Below the pieces are notes generated by a model, which did not search any database, was not told the origin of the DNA, and saw only the letters and a list, made by a program, of their open reading frames with translations. Both the position numbers and the translations under genes were made by a program. From Lewinella sp. LCG006 (GTDB lineage Bacteria > Bacteroidota > Bacteroidia > Chitinophagales > Saprospiraceae): a DNA stretch of 64,000 nt. Positions 17,103 through 25,503 of the stretch are shown piece by piece (within the stretch, counting starts at the first letter, position 1; each line of letters opens with the position of its first letter). Location: contig NZ_CP160680.1 of NCBI RefSeq assembly GCF_040784935.1, positions 6,739,802 to 6,803,801 on the forward strand, read 5' to 3'.

Positions 17103-19277
17103 ATGAGATCTTTTCTTTTGACCGCATTAATGGTCATCACCCTCAGCGTTACCAGTTTCGCGGGAGAAGGTATGTGGCTGCCCCTCTTGCTTGGCCAGCT
17201 CAACGAATCCGAGATGCAGGCCATGGGCATGAAAATGACTGCGGAAGACATTTACAGTGTCAATCAGGGTAGTCTTAAGGATGCTATTGTTCACTTCGGC
17301 GGTTTTTGTACCGGAGAAGTAATTTCCTCAGAAGGACTCTTACTCACCAACCACCACTGCGGCTTTGGCCAAATCCAATCTCACTCTAGCTTGGAGAACA
17401 ACTACCTTGAAGATGGCTTCTGGGCCATGAACAAAAGCCAGGAGTTAGCTAATCCGGGTCTTTTCGTTACTTTTATTGTTAGAATCGAGGATGTAACTGA
17501 GGCCGTAAAAGCATATATTCCCGAAGGGGAAGAAGCAAAAAACAGTGATCTTGCCAAAATTCTAGAAGAGGTGACCCAGCGTATGAAAGGGGATATAGAA
17601 AGAGAGGATTACCAAGACATTGTCATCCGGCCTTTCTTTAATGGCAACCAGTTTTTTGCTTTTGTTACCGAAACCTATAATGACATTCGTCTGGTCGGAG
17701 CCCCTCCTTCCAGCATTGGCAAATTCGGTGCCGATACCGACAACTGGGAATGGCCAAGACATACTGGTGACTTCTCCTTGTTCCGTATCTATGCTGGCCC
17801 CGATGGCAAACCAGCAGCGTATAGTGAAAATAATGTTCCTCTTAAACCTCGCCATTACTTGCCGGTGAGCATGGATGGCGTCAAGGAAGATGATTTTACG
17901 TTGGTATTCGGTTTTCCTGGCCGTACCAATGAATACCTTCCTTCGGTCGCTATTGATCAAATGGTCAACACCCTCAACCCGATCCGCATAGGCATTCGCG
18001 ATCGATCACTACACGTGCTCGACATAGCCATGAGAGAAAAACCTGAAGCTCGAATCCAGTATGCTGCCAAGCAAGCCAGAATTGCCAATAGCTGGAAAAA
18101 ATGGAAAGGAGAAAGCCAGGGAATCATCGCCACTGATGCTATTACCAAAAGAGTTATGATGGAACAAGCATTTCTGGCAGCCGTAAAGGCTGATCCCAAC
18201 CATCCCGCAGAATACAGTCAATTGTTGAAAGAATTTGATTTCCTCTACAATAAGATTGAGCCCTTTGCCGTAAGTCGGGATTACGTCAATGAGATCATGT
18301 ACGTCAATATTGAGCTGTTTCGCATGGCCAATAGCCTCAATAAATACCTGAATATCTACAAAAGCAATGGCCTCAAAGCATTAGAGGATAGAATTCCTGC
18401 ACTCACGGCCTCCCTGGAAGGATTTTACAAGGACTATGACGCAGAAATTGACCGTACCATCGCCAGCTCGCTCATGGGCGTCTATTATACCTCTTTAGCC
18501 AAAGAACACCAGGCTACCTACGCCACTGATCAATTGGAATATGCTGGTGGCAACGTAGAGGTACTGATGAATAAAATTTTTGGGAGTTCTTTTCTTACTA
18601 AAGGGGATTTAGCATTGAAAATTTTGAGCGAAAACCCAGCTAAGTTTTTTGAACAGCTGCAAGGAGATTACGCATTTCAGTTTGTCAACGAAATTCTCGG
18701 TTTCTCTAATAAAGCCATCTTCAACCCCTACAACGAAATCAACGACCAAATTCAGGATGCTCAACGCCGCTACATGGCAGCATTAATGGAGGTCTTCCCG
18801 GATCGCCGCTTTTACCCCGACGCCAACAGCACCCTGCGGGTGACGTACGGCAAAGTGGAAGGTTATACCGTGAGTCCTACGGAATCTTATGATTTTGCCA
18901 CAGACCTGGATGGCGTAATCGCAAAATACGTTCCCGGTGACTATGAATTCGATGTTCCTGCCAAACTGCGCGAACTATACGAAGCAAAAGACTTTGGCGA
19001 ATATATCAATGACGAAGGTCGGGTACCCGTCTGTTTCCTCGGCTCCAACCATACGACCGGCGGCAATTCCGGTTCTCCAGCCATCGACGCTTATGGTAAC
19101 CTCATCGGTCTCAATTTCGACCGCACCTGGCACGGCACGATGAGTGATATTAACTATGATCCTGACATCTGTCGCAATATTATGGTGGATGTAAAATACA
19201 TCTTGTTCATCATTGACAAATTTGCGGGTGCCGGGCATCTGGTGGAAGAGATGACTTTGGTACATCCCAAGGGGTAA
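17103..19277 (+). CDS. S46-family dipeptidyl-peptidase, DPP11-type (Asp/Glu-specific)
   Basis: Removes dipeptides from the N-terminus of extracellular peptides. It has a signal peptide (cleavage near residue 20) and 724 residues, the usual S46 length. The serine-protease triad is present: His85 in LTNHHCGFG, Asp223 in RHTGDFS and Ser656 in TGGNSGSPA. Eighteen residues after the serine is Arg674 (GLNFDRTW). In characterised enzymes Arg at this position gives Asp/Glu preference (DPP11), whereas Gly gives hydrophobic preference (DPP7). The specificity call rests on that one residue and on the GLNFDR context. It is monocistronic and followed by a hairpin at 19307-19345. Confidence 0.9.
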   Translation: MRSFLLTALMVITLSVTSFAGEGMWLPLLLGQLNESEMQAMGMKMTAEDIYSVNQGSLKDAIVHFGGFCTGEVISSEGLLLTNHHCGFGQIQSHSSLENNYLEDGFWAMNKSQELANPGLFVTFIVRIEDVTEAVKAYIPEGEEAKNSDLAKILEEVTQRMKGDIEREDYQDIVIRPFFNGNQFFAFVTETYNDIRLVGAPPSSIGKFGADTDNWEWPRHTGDFSLFRIYAGPDGKPAAYSENNVPLKPRHYLPVSMDGVKEDDFTLVFGFPGRTNEYLPSVAIDQMVNTLNPIRIGIRDRSLHVLDIAMREKPEARIQYAAKQARIANSWKKWKGESQGIIATDAITKRVMMEQAFLAAVKADPNHPAEYSQLLKEFDFLYNKIEPFAVSRDYVNEIMYVNIELFRMANSLNKYLNIYKSNGLKALEDRIPALTASLEGFYKDYDAEIDRTIASSLMGVYYTSLAKEHQATYATDQLEYAGGNVEVLMNKIFGSSFLTKGDLALKILSENPAKFFEQLQGDYAFQFVNEILGFSNKAIFNPYNEINDQIQDAQRRYMAALMEVFPDRRFYPDANSTLRVTYGKVEGYTVSPTESYDFATDLDGVIAKYVPGDYEFDVPAKLRELYEAKDFGEYINDEGRVPVCFLGSNHTTGGNSGSPAIDAYGNLIGLNFDRTWHGTMSDINYDPDICRNIMVDVKYILFIIDKFAGAGHLVEEMTLVHPKG

Positions 19278-19306
19278 TCCAAGCATAATTTAGTTAGTAG
19301 AGCGTA

Positions 19307-19345
19307 AAATATTGATTCTCTTTGTCTCATTATTTTATGCTCTAC
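19307..19345 (+). terminator. hairpin after the S46 peptidase gene
   Basis: 14-base arms GTAGAGCGTAAAAT and ATTTTATGCTCTAC with one mismatch and an 11-base loop, 30 bases past the stop. A second small perfect hairpin (TAGCTTTT CTA AAAAGCTA) follows at ~19347. There is no long T-run, so efficiency is uncertain. Confidence 0.5.
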
Positions 19346-19376
19346 CTAGCTTTTCTAAAAAGCTAAAATTCTCTCT

Positions 19377-20618
19377 ATGTTAAAATATCGCGCTTCTATC
19401 TTAGTTTGTTTAACGCTCTTTTTTTCTTTGAATAGCCTTCTATCGAAAACCCTATTCATTTCTGCAAGTTATCTTAATTACAACCAGCCTTCTTATCTCC
19501 TCCTTCATCACCAGGATGGAAGCTTAATAAATTGCTACGAAATAAAAGCGAGGGATTTTCGTCGAGGTGTACAATTGAAATATGAAGTACTTAATGAATC
19601 TCCTATTGTCTTGACAACAATGAGAGTTGAGGAAGACAACGAAAATATTGGCTTTTCTAACATGAGTTTTGTTGATATTCCCGACGGATATGTTCTGAAC
19701 TTTGAGCCACATATTACTAGCTTGAAAGGGGAATTAGGGGCAATTGAGGTATTGGCGAACGTTACCAACAGCGTTCATTTTGGCCAAATATCGTTCGTTA
19801 ATGCCACCTCTTTTTTCAAGCAAACTCAGTCAAATGAGCACTCCCTTTCTTATCGAACGAACTTACTTCCGAAAACACCTTTATTTATGGCCATTGAAGC
19901 CGAAAAAGCAAGCTGGTATTATTTGCAACATGACTCGATATTACAGACACAGAATTTATTACACTCGCTGGATTTTGATGATTTCCATGAGTTCACGAAC
20001 TACCATACGTTGACATTAGATGAGGATATATATCACCTTCAGGTGCGATTATTTAGCGAAAAAATGAGGTTGCCGATTAATCTAAGTTTTCCTAAAGTTG
20101 AGAAAAACATTCGGATACCTGATCCTCTTGAACTTAAATGCGACAAATATGAGATGATTATTGATCGTGTGGATAAAGAAAACAATCGTTTAGTTATACA
20201 GCATTTTTCAGGGCCTACTTTCCCGACAAATATCGAACCACAAATCAAAGAATACTCAACTTCATTTGATGGTGATTTATTTCAACTATCTGCAGATAAA
20301 GACTTCAAATTTTATAATGCCGTCATGACATTACAAGACTCTGATCGCAAGATTAGATCTCACTGGATGATTTACGGTAAAGTTGAGCGTGAAAATAAGT
20401 TCACGCTACCAGAGATACCTACCAAAATCGTCAATAAGTATCCATTTATCCGTACACAGATTAATCCGACGTCTTATTTATGCTGGCTCATTACTGCTGA
20501 TAATGACTATTCTTTAAGCGACTTTTCGTCGCCATTTCAGATAATGGACGTAAATTGGTGGCTCGCCAACAACTCACTGGTAATCAGGCAGTCTACAGCG
20601 ACTACAAAAAAAGAATAA
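19377..20618 (+). CDS. secreted hypothetical protein, AT-rich
   Basis: A 413-residue protein with a signal peptide (MLKYRASILVCLTLFFSLNS...). The rest has no transmembrane segment, is rich in Asn, Ile, Tyr and Phe and looks like a beta-sandwich. No catalytic motif or sorting domain is visible and I do not recognise a family. Its codon use is clearly more AT-rich than that of the neighbouring S46 and aroF genes, which may point to recent acquisition. It is convergent with aroF, with a gap of only 21 bases. Confidence 0.65.
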   Translation: MLKYRASILVCLTLFFSLNSLLSKTLFISASYLNYNQPSYLLLHHQDGSLINCYEIKARDFRRGVQLKYEVLNESPIVLTTMRVEEDNENIGFSNMSFVDIPDGYVLNFEPHITSLKGELGAIEVLANVTNSVHFGQISFVNATSFFKQTQSNEHSLSYRTNLLPKTPLFMAIEAEKASWYYLQHDSILQTQNLLHSLDFDDFHEFTNYHTLTLDEDIYHLQVRLFSEKMRLPINLSFPKVEKNIRIPDPLELKCDKYEMIIDRVDKENNRLVIQHFSGPTFPTNIEPQIKEYSTSFDGDLFQLSADKDFKFYNAVMTLQDSDRKIRSHWMIYGKVERENKFTLPEIPTKIVNKYPFIRTQINPTSYLCWLITADNDYSLSDFSSPFQIMDVNWWLANNSLVIRQSTATTKKE

Positions 20619-20639
20619 AGGTATCCAGTTCAAAAAACA

Positions 20640-21644
20640 CTACTCCTGCAACCATTCCATCCGTTTGAGTTGCTGATACAGCTTCTCTGCTTGCCCAAAA
20701 CTCAACGTTTGCTGGCCATCACTGAAAGCTTTTTCCGGTTCGTGATGAACCTCCATGATAATACCATCTGCTCCTGCAACGGCTGAGGCTAGCGCTATTT
20801 TATCAACAAAACGGCGAACACCGATGCCGTGGCTAGGGTCGGCAATCACTGGCAAGTGGGTCTTCTCTTTGAGCATTACCAGTGCATTGATATCGAAAGT
20901 ATTGCGATAAGCTGTCTCATATGAACGAATACCCCGTTCACAGAGCATGATTCGTTCGTTGCCGTTACTGAAGATGTACTCTGCCGAGGCCAATAACTCG
21001 TCGATGGTGCCAGAAATACCTCGCTTTAGCAACACCGGGCGATCTACTTCACCCAAAGCATCTAACAAGTTGAAATTCTGACTATTACGAGCTCCCACTT
21101 GAAATACATCTACATAGTCATACATCTCTTCAATTTGGTCCACCATCATCACTTCTGTAATGATTTTGATACCTGCCTCTCTGGTCTGCTCGTGCCACAT
21201 TTTCAGGCCTTCAATACCCAAGCCTCGGAAGCTATAAGGAGAGGAACGAGGCTTGTACACCCCACCTCGCATAATACGGATGCCATTCTTTTTCATATGC
21301 GCTATCGTGAGCGCTACCTGCTCCTCCGACTCTATACTACAAGGGCCAACCATCATCGCAGGTGAGCCCTCCCCTATCCGAATACCGTCACCCAAATCAA
21401 TAACGGTATTGTCTATGCGCCATTTTTTGGAGACCAGTTTGTAGGCATCACTCACGCGGTGAATGTCTTTGATCCCGGGTAAAGTGCCAATAGATCGGAT
21501 GTCAAATTTTGTCTTCCCTACTCCTACCAAATAGTTGGCGTATTGGGTTTTCACCGGATTTAAGGAGTACTTGATTCTGGTCAGCTCTTTTTCCAGCCGA
21601 GCCAGTTGTTCTTGATTGATTTGGGGTTCTAATTGAATGATCAT
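20640..21644 (-). CDS. aroF: DAHP synthase (3-deoxy-7-phosphoheptulonate synthase), type I-beta
   Basis: Condenses phosphoenolpyruvate and erythrose-4-phosphate, the first step to chorismate. The catalytic barrel contains VGPCSIES, RGGVYKPRSSPYSF, LLKRGIS, LCERGIRSYET and ADPSHGIGVRR. About 90 N-terminal residues form a small ferredoxin-like regulatory domain, as in Thermotoga-type enzymes; there is no chorismate mutase fusion. It is the last gene of the trp cluster, 15 bases after trpA, so the trp attenuator should also control entry into the shikimate pathway. Confidence 0.92.
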   Translation of the reverse strand: MIIQLEPQINQEQLARLEKELTRIKYSLNPVKTQYANYLVGVGKTKFDIRSIGTLPGIKDIHRVSDAYKLVSKKWRIDNTVIDLGDGIRIGEGSPAMMVGPCSIESEEQVALTIAHMKKNGIRIMRGGVYKPRSSPYSFRGLGIEGLKMWHEQTREAGIKIITEVMMVDQIEEMYDYVDVFQVGARNSQNFNLLDALGEVDRPVLLKRGISGTIDELLASAEYIFSNGNERIMLCERGIRSYETAYRNTFDINALVMLKEKTHLPVIADPSHGIGVRRFVDKIALASAVAGADGIIMEVHHEPEKAFSDGQQTLSFGQAEKLYQQLKRMEWLQE

Positions 21645-21659
21645 AATTTCTTTGTTTTA

Positions 21660-22433
21660 TTAGCCTCTTACCATGGCTACAAATTGATTCGTTGTTGTTG
21701 TCACATCATCACCCGCAGCGAGTGCTTTGATGTAGGCACTTCCTATAATGGCACCAGCAGCGTACTTGCAAGCCGTAGCATAAGTCTCATGATCCGAAAT
21801 ACCAAAACCAATCAGTCGAGGGTTGTGCAAATCCATCGCTGCTATCCGTTCGAAGTAGGTGATTTGCTGATCTGAAATACCACTTTTAGCTCCCGTAATC
21901 GCTGCACTCGACACCATGTAGATAAACCCATCACTCAATTCATCTACTTTCTTTATGCGGTCATCCGTCGTTTGCGGCGTGATCAAAAAGCTCATACTGA
22001 GCCCTGCCGTTTCTATCTTCTTTTGGTAATGCTGCTCATATTCATAAAGCGGCAAATCCGGTAAAATAAGGCCATCTATCTCCGCCTTCAGGCAATCTGC
22101 CAGAAAACGATCAAATCCATACTGCAATACCTGGTTGAAATAGCCCATCAATACCAAGGGTATATCAACAGATTGCCTTGCTGCCCGGAGCTGCTCGAAT
22201 AAAAGCGGCATGGTCAAACCATTGCGCAGCGCCTGGGTGCCACTTTCCTGAATAGTAGGCCCATCTGCCAAGGGATCACTGTAAGGCATACCTACTTCTA
22301 TCAAGTCTACCCCAGCGGCTGCCAAAGCCTTGATGATGGTCACCGTGTCTTCTTTCTGAGGGTATCCTGCCGTAAAATAGATGTTCAGGATATGCTCCTG
22401 CTTATTTTGAAAAAGTTGTTTTATGCGATTCAT
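21660..22433 (-). CDS. trpA: tryptophan synthase alpha chain
   Basis: Cleaves indole-3-glycerol phosphate to indole and glyceraldehyde-3-phosphate. The 257 residues from the ATG at 22433 (MNRIKQLFQ...) match family length. The NIYFTAGYP, IEVGMPYSDPLADGPTIQ (catalytic Glu) and GLILPDLP segments are present, as are the phosphate-binding GFGIS and IIGSAYIKAL. The frame stays open for 51 codons upstream, but those codons run through a palindromic repeat and read as low-quality sequence, so I reject the longer start. It lies 205 bases after trpB instead of overlapping it. Confidence 0.93.
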   Translation of the reverse strand: MNRIKQLFQNKQEHILNIYFTAGYPQKEDTVTIIKALAAAGVDLIEVGMPYSDPLADGPTIQESGTQALRNGLTMPLLFEQLRAARQSVDIPLVLMGYFNQVLQYGFDRFLADCLKAEIDGLILPDLPLYEYEQHYQKKIETAGLSMSFLITPQTTDDRIKKVDELSDGFIYMVSSAAITGAKSGISDQQITYFERIAAMDLHNPRLIGFGISDHETYATACKYAAGAIIGSAYIKALAAGDDVTTTTNQFVAMVRG

Positions 22434-22453
22434 TTTTTGTTGTTTTTGCTCAT

Positions 22454-22627
22454 CCCGAATTCTCGGGACTCGCGGGGTACTCCTCCCGAAGCCTCGGGAT
22501 TCGTGGAGGTGCTCTCCCGACAAAAGGTCGGGATCGTGGTTTTTTCTACCACCTAGTAGCATCAAGCTCGTAAGCGCAGCGAACACAACCGTGAGTCCCG
22601 AGGCTTCGGTATGAGCACTCCGCGAGT
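22454..22627. repeat. composite palindromic insertion between trpB and trpA
   Basis: Outer arms of 39 bases, 22468-22506 and 22589-22627, are imperfect inverted copies that share CGAAGCCTCGGGA exactly. Smaller hairpins are nested inside or beside them: CCCGA/TCGGG at 22454-22467, CCCGAC/GTCGGG at 22516-22532 and GTGGT/ACCAC at 22536-22552. The element fills nearly all of the trpB-trpA spacer. Confidence 0.7.
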
Positions 22628-22638
22628 GCAGCGAGCAC

Positions 22639-23823
22639 CTATCTATCCAAATATTTCATATAAGTATCCAAATCTTTATCCCCTCGTCCGGAAAGACAAA
22701 TGACTAAGACGTCGTCGGCGTTGTACTTCATCTTGTCTAAAGCGGAGAAGGCGTGGGCGGTTTCCAAGGCGGGGATAATCCCTTCTGTTCGGCTGACATC
22801 TAAGGCTGCTTTGAGTGCTTCTTCGTCGGTTACATGGATCGCTTCGGCACGGCCTGTTTTGATCAGGTGGGCATGCATAGGGCCGATACCTGGATAATCC
22901 AGTCCGGCAGAGATGCTGTAGGGTTCGATAATCTGACCATCTTCTGTTTGCATCAGCAGCGTGCGGCTGCCGTGGATCACGCCTTCTGTTCCCAGAACGC
23001 TGGTGGCAGCAGATTCTCCCGAGTCAATTCCAAGACCAGCAGCTTCAACGGCAATCAGGCGTACCCGTTCGTCATTGAGGTAGTGATAGAAGGCTCCAGC
23101 AGCATTACTCCCTCCTCCTACACAGGCAATCACTGCATCGGGATAATCTCTTCCGGTATGTTCCTCCAACTGGTAGCGCATCTCTTCCGAAATCACCGAC
23201 TGAAAACGGGCGACCATATCCGGATAAGGATGGGGCCCCACCACCGAGCCAATGATGTAATGCGTATCGGTAGGATTGTTGATCCAATCGCGGATGGCCT
23301 CATTGGTAGCGTCTTTGAGGGTGCGGCTGCCACTCATGGCAGGGCGAACTTCAGCACCTAGCATCCTCATTCTGGCTACGTTGGGAGCTTGTCGGGCAAT
23401 GTCTACTTCGCCCATGTAGACGATGCACTCTACGCCCATCAGTGCACATACTGTTGCGGTAGCTACACCGTGCTGGCCAGCACCCGTTTCGGCGATAATG
23501 CGCTTTTTGCCCAAACGTTGGGCCAGCAGAATCTGCCCAATAGTATTGTTGATTTTGTGGGCCCCTGTGTGATTGAGGTCTTCACGTTTCAGGTAGATGG
23601 TCACTCCGTAGCGCTCACTCAGTCGCTTTGCGAGGTAAAGCGGTGTGGGCCGCCCGACGTAATCGCGCAGCAAATGCTGGAAATCCCTTTGGAATTTTTC
23701 TTCCTGCATCATGCTCAAGTAAGTTTGGCGCAATTCTTCCACGTTGGGGTAAAGCATTTCCGGGATGTAGGCTCCGCCAAAATCACCATAATACCCATGC
23801 TCGTCTACTGCTATTGTTTTCAT
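22639..23823 (-). CDS. trpB: tryptophan synthase beta chain
   Basis: Condenses indole with serine using pyridoxal phosphate. It has 394 residues, the standard length. The PLP lysine is in NHTGAHKINNTIGQ; the phosphate-binding glycine loop CVGGGSNAAGAF, the AETGAGQHGVA segment and the C-terminal CLSGRGDKD are all present. It sits 14 bases after trpF in the trp operon. Confidence 0.96.
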   Translation of the reverse strand: MKTIAVDEHGYYGDFGGAYIPEMLYPNVEELRQTYLSMMQEEKFQRDFQHLLRDYVGRPTPLYLAKRLSERYGVTIYLKREDLNHTGAHKINNTIGQILLAQRLGKKRIIAETGAGQHGVATATVCALMGVECIVYMGEVDIARQAPNVARMRMLGAEVRPAMSGSRTLKDATNEAIRDWINNPTDTHYIIGSVVGPHPYPDMVARFQSVISEEMRYQLEEHTGRDYPDAVIACVGGGSNAAGAFYHYLNDERVRLIAVEAAGLGIDSGESAATSVLGTEGVIHGSRTLLMQTEDGQIIEPYSISAGLDYPGIGPMHAHLIKTGRAEAIHVTDEEALKAALDVSRTEGIIPALETAHAFSALDKMKYNADDVLVICLSGRGDKDLDTYMKYLDR

Positions 23824-23837
23824 TGTTTCTTTTTTGT

Positions 23838-24491
23838 CTATTTAAACTCTCCTAAAAATTTCTCCAATTGATCGACATCTTTCAGGCCAGGTGCTAATTC
23901 AAATTTGCTATTCAAATCAATTCCCACCATTGCGGCATGATGGACTGCTTTTATCGATTCGGCATCCTCCGGGCCAATGCCCCCACTTAGTAGAAAAGGC
24001 GTCTTTCCGGTATACCGGCTAAGGATATCCCAATCAAACTTGTGACCAGTGCCTCCATATTCCTGTCCTTTGGTATCAAATAAGAAGTAGTCACAAAAGG
24101 GTTCATAGTCTACCGTAATACCAAAATCAAAAGCTCGACTGACGCGAAATGCACGGATGATGCCTGCCTTACGGATGCTGCTATCTCGCCAGAGTTCTTG
24201 TAGCGTAGCGCAGTAAACCGCACTTTCGCCACCATGCAATTGCACATAATCGAGTTCGTATTCGTGCACTGCTTCCAGGAGTTCGTTAAATTGTGCATTC
24301 ACAAAAACGCCCACGCGTTTGGGTCGCTGTTCCGTTTGGGCCTCCGCTTGGAGAAAAGCTTTCAGGTTCGCTTGCTCGCCGATAAAGCGAGGAGATTTGG
24401 GATAAAAAATCAATCCGATCCAATCTACCTCTAAGGCACTGACGGCCCTAATGTTATCCGGTTCGCGTAAGCCACAAGTTTTAACAATCAT
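23838..24491 (-). CDS. trpF: phosphoribosylanthranilate isomerase
   Basis: Amadori rearrangement of phosphoribosylanthranilate. The 217-residue beta/alpha barrel starts with IVKTCGL (catalytic Cys) and has VGVFVNA, VQLHG, FLFDTK (catalytic Asp) and LLSGGIGPED, with the final phosphate site VGIDLNSKFE. It lies 47 bases downstream of trpC and directly before trpB. Confidence 0.93.
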   Translation of the reverse strand: MIVKTCGLREPDNIRAVSALEVDWIGLIFYPKSPRFIGEQANLKAFLQAEAQTEQRPKRVGVFVNAQFNELLEAVHEYELDYVQLHGGESAVYCATLQELWRDSSIRKAGIIRAFRVSRAFDFGITVDYEPFCDYFLFDTKGQEYGGTGHKFDWDILSRYTGKTPFLLSGGIGPEDAESIKAVHHAAMVGIDLNSKFELAPGLKDVDQLEKFLGEFK

Positions 24492-24538
24492 CTTCTTTGA
24501 TTAAATGGAGGCTTGGAACCTCACTAAAAACACAAAAT

Positions 24539-25354
24539 TTAAGCAATAGCTCCGTCCAGTAATGCTTCCAGTCGTTGGATGCGCTGAATAAATGCTCGGC
24601 AATCCTCACCTGGATTTTCCTCCCGCATGAAGTGTTCTCCAATGAGGAAGCCCTGGAAACCTGCTCTGCGCAATTCTACTATCGCCTGGGCATCGTTCAA
24701 ACCACTTTCCGAGATCTTCACCATCTCGGTGGGAAGCAGCGGGAAGAGTTCCAAAGAATGCGAGATACTCACTTCAAAGGTTTGTAGATTTCGGTTATTG
24801 ACACCTACAATATTGGCCAACGGGCTCAGCTTATCCAGCTCCTGTGGGCCGTGCAATTCCACCAACACTTCAAGCCCCAGATTTTGAGCAAAACTCGCCA
24901 GCCGGTGGAGTTCTTCTTTTTCCAGACAGGCTGCAATCAACAAAATGGCATCGGCACCAATACTGCGTGCTTCCACAATCTGGTATTCATCAATGATAAA
25001 ATCCTTGCGCAGGATGGGGCAATAGTTGAATTTACGGGCTTCCGTCAGATCAGCGTTTTTGCCTCCGAAGAAGTGCTCATCCGTCAGGATCGACAAAGCC
25101 GATGCGCCGGCTTGCATGTAGCCGATACTGACCTCTTCTACTTTTGCGTATAAGTTGATCGCGCCCTTGGAGGGGCTGCGGCGTTTGAATTCAGCGATGA
25201 TTCCCTGCTTGTCTTCTCTTTGCAGGTATTTGCTCAGGCTCACCGTTGGGGTCTGAAAGTAAATGCTGTCTTCCAGTAATTTCACGGGAAAGCGTTCTTT
25301 GCGTTCTTTTACTTCCTCCCTTTTGTGGGCGATTATTTTGTCAAGGATATTCAT
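24539..25354 (-). CDS. trpC: indole-3-glycerol phosphate synthase
   Basis: Ring closure of the Amadori product to indole-3-glycerol phosphate. A 271-residue barrel with IIAEFKRRSPSKG (catalytic Lys/Glu), ALSILTDEHFFGG, ILRKDFIIDEYQI, VGVNNRNLQTF and KISESGL. It is monofunctional (trpF is separate). A palindromic element of ~120 bases separates it from trpD upstream. Confidence 0.95.
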   Translation of the reverse strand: MNILDKIIAHKREEVKERKERFPVKLLEDSIYFQTPTVSLSKYLQREDKQGIIAEFKRRSPSKGAINLYAKVEEVSIGYMQAGASALSILTDEHFFGGKNADLTEARKFNYCPILRKDFIIDEYQIVEARSIGADAILLIAACLEKEELHRLASFAQNLGLEVLVELHGPQELDKLSPLANIVGVNNRNLQTFEVSISHSLELFPLLPTEMVKISESGLNDAQAIVELRRAGFQGFLIGEHFMREENPGEDCRAFIQRIQRLEALLDGAIA

Positions 25355-25370
25355 AATTTAGTATTGCGCA

Positions 25371-25493
25371 GAAAATAAAATGCGATTTTTTCGGGGTTTC
25401 CCAAATAGCTAACACACTTGAAGTGAAGCGTTTAGTTAACTATTTGGGAAACAACCACGTAGTAGACGCGAAGCGAAATCGCATTTTATTTTC
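25371..25493. repeat. 123-bp nested palindrome between trpD and trpC
   Basis: Perfect 18-base outer arms (25371-25388 and 25476-25493, GAAAATAAAATGCGATTT and its complement). Inner 18-base arms (25396-25413 and 25435-25452, GTTTCCCAAATAGCTAAC) differ from perfect complement at one position. No target-site duplication is evident. It fills the spacer between the two genes and would fold into a long stem in the trp mRNA. Confidence 0.75.
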
Positions 25494-25503
25494 GTGCTGT
25501 TCT

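Noticed and set aside
22434-22586. 51-codon N-terminal extension of trpA
   Set aside because: It translates a palindromic element and TrpA normally begins at the chosen ATG; retained only as a testable note.
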